DNA of 27,322 nt, taken from assembly GCA_003254885.1 (NCBI GenBank), contig QANT01007362.1:1-27322 (forward strand), read 5' to 3'. Each line of letters begins with the position of its first letter. The first letter of the stretch is position 1. This document shows positions 1 to 11,878 of the stretch, one piece after another. Source of the DNA: Purshia tridentata (taxonomy: Eukaryota; Streptophyta; Magnoliopsida; Rosales; Rosaceae). Made by a program: the position numbers and the translations under genes. Below the pieces are notes generated by a model that worked only from the letters and a program-made list of their open reading frames with translations, was not told the DNA's origin and ran no database searches.

Positions 1-38
1 ACTATGGCACGTGCCATACTATGGCACTCTAGCATTAC

Positions 39-109
39 CCTTCTTGAATACACATGAATTTAATCATTTATCCTATCCAATCCTATCATATGTATCAAAC
101 GAGAACTAA
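39..109. mobile_element. Relic end of the same MITE family
   Basis: The stretch containing AATACACATGAATTT and then a TCC-rich tail ending CAAACGAG matches the last 70 bp or so of the MITE at 2356-2660, with several substitutions. Its other end is either outside the window or lost. Confidence 0.55.
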
Positions 110-719
110 GAGTCTTGAACCTTAAGGCCAAACCTATGTAGAACCTATAGCTCATACACCAAACTTGGACCCCAATTAGCCTCAAATCCCGCACAACCCT
201 GAGACTCGTTTATTAGTTTTCAACTTAACTTGATTGCAATTTTCAACCAAACAAAAGAATCACTCACATTAATAGAATTAATTTGTTGGTGTGAACTATG
301 ATTTGAAAGTGAACCATTATTCATGAACTCTTGAATGCGCATGATGACATGCACCATTACCATCTTTAATCCAGCTTTGAGCAAATCGATCATTACATGA
401 TAGCTTATGCAATGAATTTGATACTGCTTGATTCACTATGTACTAAGATTTTCAACAACAAAATATAATTTAATGATAACAAAATCTCATTTAAATAGCT
501 TGAAGATCAAACAATTTTTATTCTTTTTAGGACTGCTATTTACACATTCATATTTCTTTCACTACACACACACTCCTTTTAACTATTTTGTGAAATGACA
601 AAAATCACCCAAAACAAAATTATCATAAAGGACTTAAGAAAAAATAACAAAACAAACCAAAACTCACAAACTCCATTGCCGGCCTCCTCCACCCGCCACC
701 GCCCTTGTCGTCAACGGCA

Positions 720-995
720 CATCTTCTCCTTCTCCCTCTCTCTCTCTCTCTTTCTTTCTCTTCCCTCTCTCTTGTTTCTTGTTTCTTGTTTCTTTTTTCT
801 TTTTCTCTCTCTCTCTTTTGCAGGTTTCTTCACCGGACAAAAAGGGAAGTCAACAAGCTTGCCGACCTCCCTTTTCTGTCTAGTAAGGAACCTGCAAAAG
901 AGATAGAGAGAGAGAAAAAAAGAGAAAGTGAAAGAGAAAGAGAAAGTGAAAGAGAAAGAGAAAGAGGAAGGAACACATAAAGGGGGGAGGAAGAA
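720..995. repeat. Long imperfect palindrome with CT and GA arms
   Basis: The two arms pair around a perfect CAAGCTTG centre at 854-861. The left arm is a CT-rich tract, then CTTTTGCAGGTTTCTTC and AAAGGGAAGTC. The right arm is the complement, with AACCTGCAAAAG and then a GAGA-rich tract. Because it is a palindrome, open frames on both strands encode nearly the same peptide (FCRFL..KREV.KL), which is a shadow and not evidence of a gene. It may be a fold-back element or a hairpin source of small RNA. Confidence 0.7.
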
Positions 996-1070
996 TGAGC
1001 CGGCCACTTTCGACGAGTCCGGGTGGCAGTGTGCACGGGATGGGGTTGGGTTGGGTTTGGTGGCTGTTAG

Positions 1071-1083
1071 GTTTTTNTTTTTT
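1071..1083. other. Ambiguous base in a T run
   Basis: A single N at 1077 sits inside a homopolymer T run. This points to a sequencing or assembly uncertainty rather than a gap. Confidence 0.9.
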
Positions 1084-2350
1084 CTTGGTGATTGAGGTTA
1101 TTTGGTAATATTAAGAGTATGTAGAGAAATTAAAAAAATTAAAAAATAGTAAAGGGTATACAGAAGTAAAAGATGTATAATAAGAGAAAATAAAGCCCTT
1201 TTTTTTTTTTTTTTACTTCCCTACTCAAGATCTCTCGTTATTAAGGGTACAAGGACCACTGACAGTATATGCACCATTTCTTGCAAAGCTCCTTTCTTTT
1301 CTTTTAAAAATAGTACTTGATGGGTGCAAAACCCAATGCATAGTAATGTTGGAGAATCATTTTAGGGATGTCATGGTGCTGGGATCTAAGGCTCCAATGC
1401 CAATCAGTTGTTAGGTAATGCCTTTTTTAGTGTTTCCTCCATTCAAACTGTCCTACTCATCTCTATCTCTGTCCACTTTCCATTCCCTTGCGACGCACAG
1501 AGCAGAGCACCCCAGGCCCCCCTACATGCTCAACCCCACCAACAAATTGATACTTGAATACTTCTATGACCAATAAATTCACATAGCTTTCCCTAGATGG
1601 CGACATGACCGACTTAAAAAATAGAGTATTATTACTTTCACTAAATTTTGTTCATTAAATGACTGCGTTTAATAATCTTTAAACAGATAAGAAACTAAAA
1701 CTAAAATTGTTCATTGCTAACAAATAAGAGACTCTACCGTATTTATCTCTAACAAATAAGAGATTGATATGTCTAGCTACAAATTATTTGGCAAACAAGT
1801 TTAATTAAGAGATTTGATGAGTCCTCTAGATTGTTCGATCAGCATTAAATATGAAAAGTAATGAGGTAGTATTATGCAAATTACCACAATCTGAGTCCAT
1901 AACAATACTCAAGTTCACACCAACAATTTCAAACCTTTTTGAGGATAAAAACTTAAAAAGCCAGCAACCTACCACAAGTACATCTACTTCTTGTAGGGGA
2001 CTCATATAATTAAACAGGCCTCCTAGAGAATGTCCTTCACTTATTGCATATGTTCCCATTAGGTTTCGTGGAACATATACATATACATGACGTCATCTGG
2101 TTGATTGTTATTCTGAAGTCAAGTCCATGACAAGTTTTTCTTTACACACCTCGTGAAAGTCACATGTAGCTGGACCCACATGGCTCCATGTCATTGTTTT
2201 TTAAACATGTTAACATCAAAATGATTAAATTAACCTAGCTACATGATTTGCATTCACTATCAACATTTATATGAAGTTGAAAAACTGCTTATTTAGGTAC
2301 ATCCAGCTGACAAATTTCACACATTTTTGTCATGACTTCTATGGCCAAAG
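1084..2350. other. Intergenic, no gene seen
   Basis: This is AT-rich non-coding DNA with a poly-T run near 1199-1214. The open frame at 1826-2059 on the - strand lacks any recognisable motif or gene-like context, and I take it as chance. Confidence 0.5.
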
Positions 2351-2355
2351 ATTAA

Positions 2356-2660
2356 GGCCTCGTTTGGTGTCTAGGATTGAATTGGAAAGGATAAGTAGCA
2401 AATTTATGTGTATTTGAAGAAGAAATTTCTAAGTTGAAGAAAGAAGATGGGAATAAAATAGATAAATTATGAAGAAAACTTATCCTTTCCAATCCCCTCA
2501 AAATGGTGGGGATTAGCAAGGATAACATTTTCCTTGTAACTAAGCCATATTCTTTCCTTCTTCTTCCTTTAAGTTAGAAAAACACTCCTTCTTTTTCCTT
2601 AAATACACATGAATTTACCATTTATCCTTTTCAATCCAATCCTAGACACCAAACGAGGCC
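2356..2660. mobile_element. Tourist-like (PIF/Harbinger) MITE
   Basis: This is a 305-bp non-coding element whose ends are near-perfect inverted repeats of about 40 bp. It starts GGCCTCGTTTGGTGTCTAGG and ends with the complement. It is flanked on both sides by TAA (2353-2355 and 2661-2663), which fits the 3-bp target duplication of PIF/Harbinger MITEs. Similarity between the arms continues for about 100 bp, so the element can fold back. No coding capacity is present. Confidence 0.8.
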
Positions 2661-2663
2661 TAA

Positions 2664-3774
2664 AACTTAGCACATTTAACTCATATTAGCTTATTTCTTT
2701 TTTCAAGATAAAGAGGAAATTTTTATGGCCCATTCGATCTTCATCTGTGAACTCCATACACATGCAATTGATACTTTCGAAAGTTTATAAATCTAAGACA
2801 TACATCTGAGTTCACAACATGTCTCAATATTCATCCTTGAACTATAAACGAGTATAATTGACACATATGCAAGAATTTAAATTTAAGACGTATATTTTAT
2901 GATCATCCTTTTAACTTAAACTCTAGATGCGTGGGACACCTAGAAAAATTCATTCTATTACGAGAATTTTTTATGTGTAATCGATATACCGCTAAGTCAT
3001 GTAACCAATCTAACCTGAAAAGATATTGGTGGATGATATGTTTTTCTTTGTAAGATATAATATTAATAACATCTACACCCATATTATAAAATATATATTC
3101 ATTACAGCACGTGACGGTGTATCAGTTATACCGAAAAATCTCTGGCCATTTACCACTCAACGACTCGTGCGGAGTAGTCCATCCTATTATATATATTATC
3201 TTTAAAGGTTCAATATTGCTTTAGTTGTTCACGAGGATGACACTGAGAAAAAATCCAAAACCACAATACATGCACTTCTGAAGATAAAGGCTGCAGTGGG
3301 GACCCTTCAAAACTCCCTTGACACTAAGCTCAAGCAGCATGCAGCTATGTAGGGGCATCCCGCGGATCGCTCTCCGATCAGAAAATTTGATTCCTGTGGA
3401 ATACACAATCTGACATACACACACACACACTGCATTCAATGTGCATTCATTCATACAACATATGCAGTCATGTTCGGAAGAAATAATAAGGACATTCAAA
3501 TTATGGTCAAGTCCATGCTAGCTCTTAACATGGTATTGGTGTACTATCTTTATTACTTGTAGTAGTAACATTTAGCTTCATTAGTAAAAGGGGTTTGATA
3601 ACAGGTAGAACCTGTTCTTACAACTGAGGGTAAAAAGTTCATCATAGAGATGTGAAATTGATTTTCACTTCCTTGTCACATTTCATCTCCTATAATTGGG
3701 AACCCAAAAAGGTAAACCAAAAGAAAATACTAGAACACACCAAGTACATATTAGACGATTACTGAATTCTAAAA
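2664..3774. other. Intergenic, no gene seen
   Basis: AT-rich DNA upstream of CKX. It includes a short (AC)7 microsatellite at 3417-3430. I see no coding, RNA or transposon signature that I can support. Confidence 0.5.
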
Positions 3775-3779
3775 TTATT

Positions 3780-4062
3780 GTAAGCTTTTAAGTGACGAGT
3801 CACTACAGAATAAAAAGTCCGAATAGAAGCACAAATAAAAGAAGAGAGGAAAAAATAGATCGTGAAATCTCATCCTACATGTGGTGAGGCAGACAAATTT
3901 AGACAATAGTACCATGAGCGCACCAGTACAGCCCCACTTTGTCGTCAACATATGATAAATGATAAGTGAAAAACGAGGGTTGAAGCAGGTTTCAAACTCA
4001 TGACCTCCCAGAAACCAAGTTGAAACCTGATTATATATTAGACAATCATGGGACCACAAAAG
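3780..4062 (-). mobile_element. Possible tRNA-derived SINE relic
   Basis: On the - strand, about 70-85 bases in from 4062, the sequence reads AGGTCATGAGTTTGAAACCTGC. This resembles the Pol III B box (GWTCRANNC) in its usual plant SINE setting (GAGGTCAAGAGTTCGAAACC). An A box is not clear and no terminal A or T tail was seen, so the limits are approximate. Confidence 0.3.
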
Positions 4063-4095
4063 TTTTGAGGTGTTAGGAAGTCAGTCAAATATACG

Positions 4096-4102
4096 TATAT
4101 AA
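4096..4102 (+). promoter_or_regulatory. Candidate TATA box of CKX
   Basis: TATATAA lies about 230 bp before the CKX start codon. This allows a 5' UTR of about 200 nt that would include the CT microsatellite. The position is plausible, but AT-rich DNA makes chance matches common. Confidence 0.3.
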
Positions 4103-4270
4103 CTTAAATTACCAACAACTATACATAGTCCATATACAAAGTCACTGCTGATTTGTGTTTTGACTATGCCGCCCAAAACCTCCGCTTTAAATTCACTTCT
4201 CTACCTCTCACTTTCTTAGGCTCCTCTACACCTCTCCTTTTTCTTTGGCTCACAAAGATCATCAAAGAGA

Positions 4271-4273
<3 letters not shown>

Positions 4274-4304
<31 letters not shown>
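4274..4304 (+). repeat. (CT)n microsatellite in the CKX 5' UTR
   Basis: About 15 CT units end 26 bp before the CKX ATG. Pyrimidine-rich tracts are common in plant 5' UTRs, and this one is likely to vary in length between accessions. Confidence 0.9.
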
Positions 4305-4307
<3 letters not shown>

Positions 4308-4329
4308 GAACATCTCCTTGGTATACTAC

Positions 4330-6621
<2,292 letters not shown>

Positions 6622-6995
6622 TTAAATCTCTATGTTCTTAGATTTCCACTGTAGTAAGTGAAATAGGGACCCTTGTGGGCTGTCCTACATTTTTTTTTCA
6701 AACTTACCAGACTCAGATATACAATCAACACATGTTGTAAATAGAACAAGTAACTGCAGCCCAGTAAAGGGTGTTCTTAGCATATTATGAAGAAAGCTGC
6801 CTATTGTTAGTTTCTTAGTTAGTTCTACAAACATGTAAAATTTCCAAGAAAATATGAAAATCTCTAATTAAAATACAACCCATATTTTATGGTGACATAG
6901 TCTGATAATACCTCAAGTACTACAAGTAAAAAGTAGCAAAATTCAAGTGCAACAAACTTACATACATATATGGTAAGCTGGTAGCAACAACACAG

Positions 6996-7400
6996 TTATT
7001 CTGTTTCTTTAGCTTCTCTCCAGCCTAGACCTGGTCTGGAGATAGCCCCCTGTGGTTCTTCATAGTCTCGAGCATCACGTATTGTAGCTTCAAAGTCAGT
7101 AGAATCACTTGCAACAGGAAGAAAACTGCTTAAATCATCTCTAGCACCAAAGCCTCCTGCCCGTATAACATCATCAGGTCTTATTGATCCCTCCATGTTT
7201 ACTTCTCCGTAGCCACCTATATCTCCAGAAGGTGCATCATGTGCAATGCTTTCTCTGCCTTCCCAATTAACCACGCTAACTTGAACTTTATTGTCTGGAG
7301 AACTAGAGAATGGTTTCAAGACATCTTTTCCATGAACCTTAGAAATATTGGAAACAGCTACTTCATTCCTTGTCTTGGTTTCATCCTTATCTGGATTCAA
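6996..7400 (-). CDS. Terminal exon of an unrecognised - strand gene, or a gene fragment (partial)
   Basis: An open frame on the - strand of up to 134 codons ends in TAA at 6998-6996. Its composition looks protein-like rather than random: it is acidic, Gly/Asp/Ser-rich and ends with a motif reading DARDYEEPQGAISRPGLGW. There is no ATG at its upstream edge (the first codon is TTG), so the exon probably starts at a splice acceptor such as the AG that precedes ATAAGG at about 7389. I do not recognise the family. The gene would be convergent with CKX, the two stop codons lying about 375 bp apart. I could not place further exons with confidence; a weak candidate is at about 9290-9380 on the - strand. 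It could also be a captured gene fragment, since a decayed LINE lies immediately upstream. Confidence 0.45.
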   Translation of the reverse strand: MNPDKDETKTRNEVAVSNISKVHGKDVLKPFSSSPDNKVQVSVVNWEGRESIAHDAPSGDIGGYGEVNMEGSIRPDDVIRAGGFGARDDLSSFLPVASDSTDFEATIRDARDYEEPQGAISRPGLGWREAKETE

Positions 7401-7499
7401 AGCTCAGATAACCTCAATTTGATTAAGGATTACAAGCATGTTCATTAATTTAGTCACATGAAAAAGATATGGAATAGGAAAAACTAATATAAATCACAT

Positions 7500-8330
7500 T
7501 CATTGAGGTAATATATTTTGCTGATGACATAGTTTTGATGGACGCTTCTAAAGAGACACTTAAGAAAAATTGAGAACATGGAGAAATGCATTAGACTCAA
7601 AGCATTTAAGAGTTAATAGAATTAAAACAGCCTATATGCAGTTCAAATTCAATAAAGACACCAGCTAATAATAGTTTAATAACAATTCAGCAGTAAAGGA
7701 TCGTTCAAACAAATCATTTCTAATACTTGGGAATGGGATCAGTAATGCAATTAAAGAAAAAATATATGACAAAGTAATAAGTAGAATATGAAATGTATGA
7801 ACAAAACAGAGACAAGTTTATAGCATCCTATGTGATCAAATAATACAAAAAGATTAAAAGGGAAGTTCTACAGCTGTTATTGGGGCATAGCTATTCTATA
7901 TGGAGAAGAACTTTGGGCATTAAAGCAAAATCAAATGCAATGCATCCATATACTGAAAATTCAATGGTACCATGGATGTAAGAGTTACTAGAAAATATCA
8001 AATAAAAATTAAATGTGTTAGAGAAACGGTGGGAGTTGTACCACTTAGAGGTAAGATAGGGAAACTAGGCTTAGGTGGTATGAGCAAAATCAACTTAGAC
8101 CACTAAGCACCTATAACCAAAGAAATACTAATTGAATTAGAAGGTAAACAAGAGGCCAACCAAGACTCATATGGAAGAAGTAAAACAAAAATATCCTAAA
8201 AAATAGATTTAATAGGAAATGATGCCTGCAGTGAAGACAATATATGGAGACGAGATTTCAATGTGGCTGAACTGATATGACTGAGTCTAGGACAAATCTA
8301 AGAATGTTGATGATGACAACGACGGTGATC
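7500..8330 (+). mobile_element. Decayed RTE-type LINE, 3' part of the reverse transcriptase ORF
   Basis: At 7505-7564 the + strand reads through the reverse-transcriptase active-site block, with FADD at 7517-7528 followed by IVLMDASKET. Further blocks follow in order but in shifting frames with stops: a KLRTWRNAL-like stretch, a GKFY...ILYGEELWALK stretch near 7860-7930, and a VRETVGVVPLRGK stretch near 8020-8060. This order matches the C-terminal part of plant RTE-clade non-LTR retrotransposons. The fragment runs out near a short GATGATGACAACGACG tract (about 8307-8322), as expected for an RTE-like 3' end. No intact ORF remains. The 5' part of the element is missing, either by 5' truncation or because it has decayed beyond recognition. 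The match is by eye only. Confidence 0.7.
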
Positions 8331-8339
8331 AAAACTGAA

Positions 8340-9500
8340 GTGATGTGTTTAACTTCAGCTTTACTGTAAAGTGCAAACATCTAAGAACTGACGTTAATAT
8401 GTTAGCGGTTTAATAATACAAAACAAATTTATTTTTATTTATCACACAATGCTATAGATTTTATGTAAGTGTAGAGCCAACAATAGATATCATGCTGTCA
8501 TACCATCGTAGAGGAGAACACTAATGATCGACTAAACATAAATTTTATTATAAGGAAATCTCTCTTCCCGGCTTTCCCTAACTTTTAAACTACTGTCAAT
8601 CACTATATGAATCTTCATCTAGATCAAAAGTCATTTCCTAAAAGGCTTGCACAATTGCATAATTACATTGAAAGAAAGCTTGGAAAACATAATAACATTG
8701 GAAGAAAGCTTGAAATATGTATGACTAGTAAGCAAGTACCATGCAAAACTTCATTTTGCTTGCACTCCATGATGGATCAAACCTTGCAATTCTTTCTTCT
8801 TTTTTTAATTCTCTTCACTCTACGACCCTTCAAATTTTCTGCTGAAGAAACCTAATAAAACAAAGGTTAGTGGATAATTCTATGCACAATATATAGTATA
8901 CAATAACATTAATATCTGGAAAAAATGAGTATTAGCCTTAACATGGAGCAAAAACAAACAAGATTTTCTAATAGTTACAATGTAATAATTTCTTATGGAG
9001 GAAGATATAGCCGACATCAGCTACAAGCACATGTGACGTAAAAACACTTGCAAGTGTTTCAAATAATTTTATGTGAAACATGACGAATGGCCCCAAACTG
9101 AACCTGGACACTTGTTTGACTCTTTTGGTTTACTTGTCCAATCAGCATCATAACTCACAAACTTCTAATTGACCTCAGTTTATAAATGGGAACTTTGCCA
9201 AGAGGACTCATTCAACTTCTTAAGAAACATAATAATTTCTTCCAATGAAATTGATGAGGAGAATGTGCACATTTATTCCAATATGATAAAGTGGATTTCA
9301 AGAAGTAATAATAGCTTGGAAACCCTAACAATTCCTTCACCTTTTTCGATTTCCAACATAATAGCAGGATCCACGTGAATCCTGGCTACTCTTTATGCTG
9401 TGCATATCCCTAATCTAACACCAGAACATTTTATCAAAAGAGGCTGTTTTAAGCAACAGAAATTTGGCTAGAAGAAAAGCCTCTCCCACGTTGCTAAGCA
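8340..9500. other. AT-rich non-coding stretch
   Basis: No clear gene. It contains an imperfect 30-bp tandem duplication at 8658-8717 (CATAATTACATTGAAAGAAAG repeated with changes). If the - strand terminal exon at 6996-7400 belongs to a spliced gene, this would be its intron. A - strand stretch at about 9290-9380 reads HVDPAIMLEIEKGEGIVRVSK, which is protein-like but has no convincing splice sites. Confidence 0.45.
8658..8717. repeat. Two-copy 30-bp tandem repeat
   Basis: Units at 8658-8687 and 8688-8717 differ at only a few positions, both centred on GAAAGCTTG-type sequence. Confidence 0.75.
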
Positions 9501-9589
9501 GCATTCTTTTCTCCCCTTTTCTTTTAATATCTCTTTTGAAGGTATCGCTTTGTCTTAGCAGAGCCTATCTAACGGGTTTATACACCTCT

Positions 9590-9760
9590 GACCCATTTCG
9601 GCTTTGGGCTTTGGGGGGCAAGCCCTAATTGTGACAATTAAACCCAATGAAAGGCAGCACTTCCCATACCCACAAATCGCTAACCCTAATGAAGGTTGAA
9701 CGCTACCCTGGGTCCCTGCCCTTATTTCTCTTATTTTTCTCTTTTTCCTAATTCTGATAC
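9590..9760 (-). promoter_or_regulatory. Promoter-like patch with telobox and site II-like motifs
   Basis: This short stretch is richer in CCCTAA (AAGCCCTAATTG near 9620-9631, GCTAACCCTAATG near 9680-9692) and GCCCAAAGCCC-type sequences than its surroundings. In plants such telobox and site II-like motifs mark promoters of housekeeping genes. On the - strand it would suit the gene whose last exon is at 6996-7400, but no transcript start can be read from the sequence. Confidence 0.3.
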
Positions 9761-11700
9761 AAACATGTGTAACAAAGCCTTCTAATAATGCTGCACCCTA
9801 GTTTAGTTGTCATTCAAGGTAACAAAAATGGTTGAAATTTTGAATGATGTAGCAATTGCATAAAAATCTACACCCATCTCCCCCAAGTGAATAATGAGAA
9901 GAAAAGCAACATGGCATATACAACGATAGCACACCAAAGTACCCGACTTTTATCTGAACCTAAGTTGCAAAACCTCCAAACAAGCCCCCTTTACCGAGAA
10001 TTTAATCAACACAGCAAGGCCATTTAAGTTAACTCTTGCTAATCTAAACAAAGTAATTCAGGTTTCATGGTTTATTTGGTTGCCAGGAAAACAGAAGAGA
10101 AACCAACTGAACTTGAACTTTGAGCTTTAGATAAAGCATCAATGCAAAGCAAAAGATAACAAATAAACAAACCCAACGCCCGGTTTACTTGTCGAAAAAC
10201 AAAAACCCCAATAACTCTAAACCTCATCAGTCATTTCTTCACATACATTTCCCTTATTTTCTGAGCAACCAAATAGAGGGTAGAGTGCATGTGCATGTGT
10301 TTATACATGTCTGAGTGCGTCAAGGCCACTTGTTTTTGTGTTTGTTTCTGTCAGCAATCACTTGTAGAAAAAGTAAGAGTTCTGTACCTGTGAAGGAAGA
10401 GAGAGAAAGTGGAGCTCTGCTTCTTAGTTCTTTCTTGCTCTGCTTCTTTGCCACCTTCCTGCTCCAAAAGGCTCATAAATCAACTTATCAAGGGCCTGTT
10501 TGTTATTTGCTGTAAAGTATGTTTGTCAGTATCAGAACTCGGAGTTCAACGTGTCCTCTGTCTTCTAGGACACGTTCTTTTTTCTGCCCAATTGTAGGAC
10601 ACGTTGTTGACAATCTTGCGAGAAGTGACTTTGCCTTTGTGCAACGCTGGTGGCAAGTCATTGGTGGACATTTCGTTCCGTCTGTGTAACAATTTTTATT
10701 TTTGTTTTTATTTTTAGGCTTTAGTACAAAATACAAATTAAAAACAAAAAAACAAAAATCCATCTGTGGCCCACCTCACCCCCACCTTCTTCCATTCTTA
10801 GCCACCGATACGGCGCCGTATACGCAAGGAGGTGGGATTCCGGCCGATTAATTTTTTTGTTGTTGTTTTAAATGATTTATATTGTAATAGTTTAATTTAA
10901 TAAACAATTACATTTAAAATTAATAAAATATTTTAATATTTCTATTTATATATATTTTTTTTCATAAAGATTAATAAATTTTGAAATTATATCTCACTTT
11001 ATCACTAAGCCCAATTTACATTTGATCAATAGTAATTAAAATGAAATTTTGAAAAAAAAAATGCATTGATTAAAATGTAATTATAAATTTTTTATTAATT
11101 TATTTGTAATTAACCCTTCATTAATTAAAAAAATTAATAAAAACAACCATTAATTACTTACTTGGCTTTAGTGATTAATCTTTTACACCCCATTTGGTTC
11201 ACATAATAAATTTTTTTTGCATTTTGTAGGGGAAAAGGAATCTGAAATTTTCCTTTCTATATTTGCTGGGAAAGTAAACCACAAATTACTTTTTTATTTC
11301 CACTCTCATATTTTGTTTTTCTAAGAAAACCTCATTTGCACCACCTCTCTCACACGGCACAATGATAATAAAACCTTCTTTTGCTATGTCACTGACGAGT
11401 CATGACATAGTGAACTCATTATTTTCCTAAAAACCCAGACTCGTCTCTCTCTTCTCACAAGAGGACAACACCCATCTTCTTATTTATCTTGAGCAACAGC
11501 CAACATATTCGAACAACAAAAACAAAAAGGGGGTGCTGCTCAATTGGATTTGAAGTGTTGCAGCTACCGTAGTCTTCCTCAGTCACACACAACACAAAGT
11601 CTTCTCCACTTTTGTAGTTCCACACTGAAAGATGATAGACAATGTGAAAATTGATATTCTTCTATTATTCAGTATGTGAAAATAACAAGAAAAGGAATTA
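9761..11700. other. Intergenic, AT-rich, no gene seen
   Basis: No supported gene. Two small details stand out. Inverted copies of CGTGTCC/GGACACG lie at about 10550-10616. A perfect 14-bp palindrome, ATACGGCGCCGTAT, lies at 10808-10821. The stretch 10840-11200 is almost pure A+T. The open frames at 10315-10763 on either strand show no motif and look like chance. Confidence 0.5.
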
Positions 11701-11878
11701 AAAATTTGGCTTATTATCTATTTTATCCTTTGAAATTACACACTTTTCTCACTTTACTCCCTGTAACTTATTTTTCTTCACTTTACCCCTCACAACCCGA
11801 GCCCCAGCATTCAGCCCCAATCGCGTCACCACTGTCCCTAGCTCCCAGCGTTTCCCTAGCTGCGACCCACCCTTTCCC

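Noticed and set aside
595..1036. Overlapping open frames on both strands
   Set aside because: They arise from the CT/GA-rich palindrome; both strands give the same low-complexity Ser/Leu or Arg/Glu peptides.
3221..3499. 92-codon - strand open frame with a VCVCVC run
   Set aside because: The run is the AC microsatellite; no motif, no promoter or downstream signal.
8607..8855. 82-codon + strand open frame
   Set aside because: Spans the 30-bp tandem duplication in AT-rich DNA; no recognisable motif.
10491..10765. GGGCCTGTTTGTTATT followed by a T/A-rich end, as a possible hAT or PIF MITE
   Set aside because: The other end does not form a matching inverted repeat, and no target duplication is seen.
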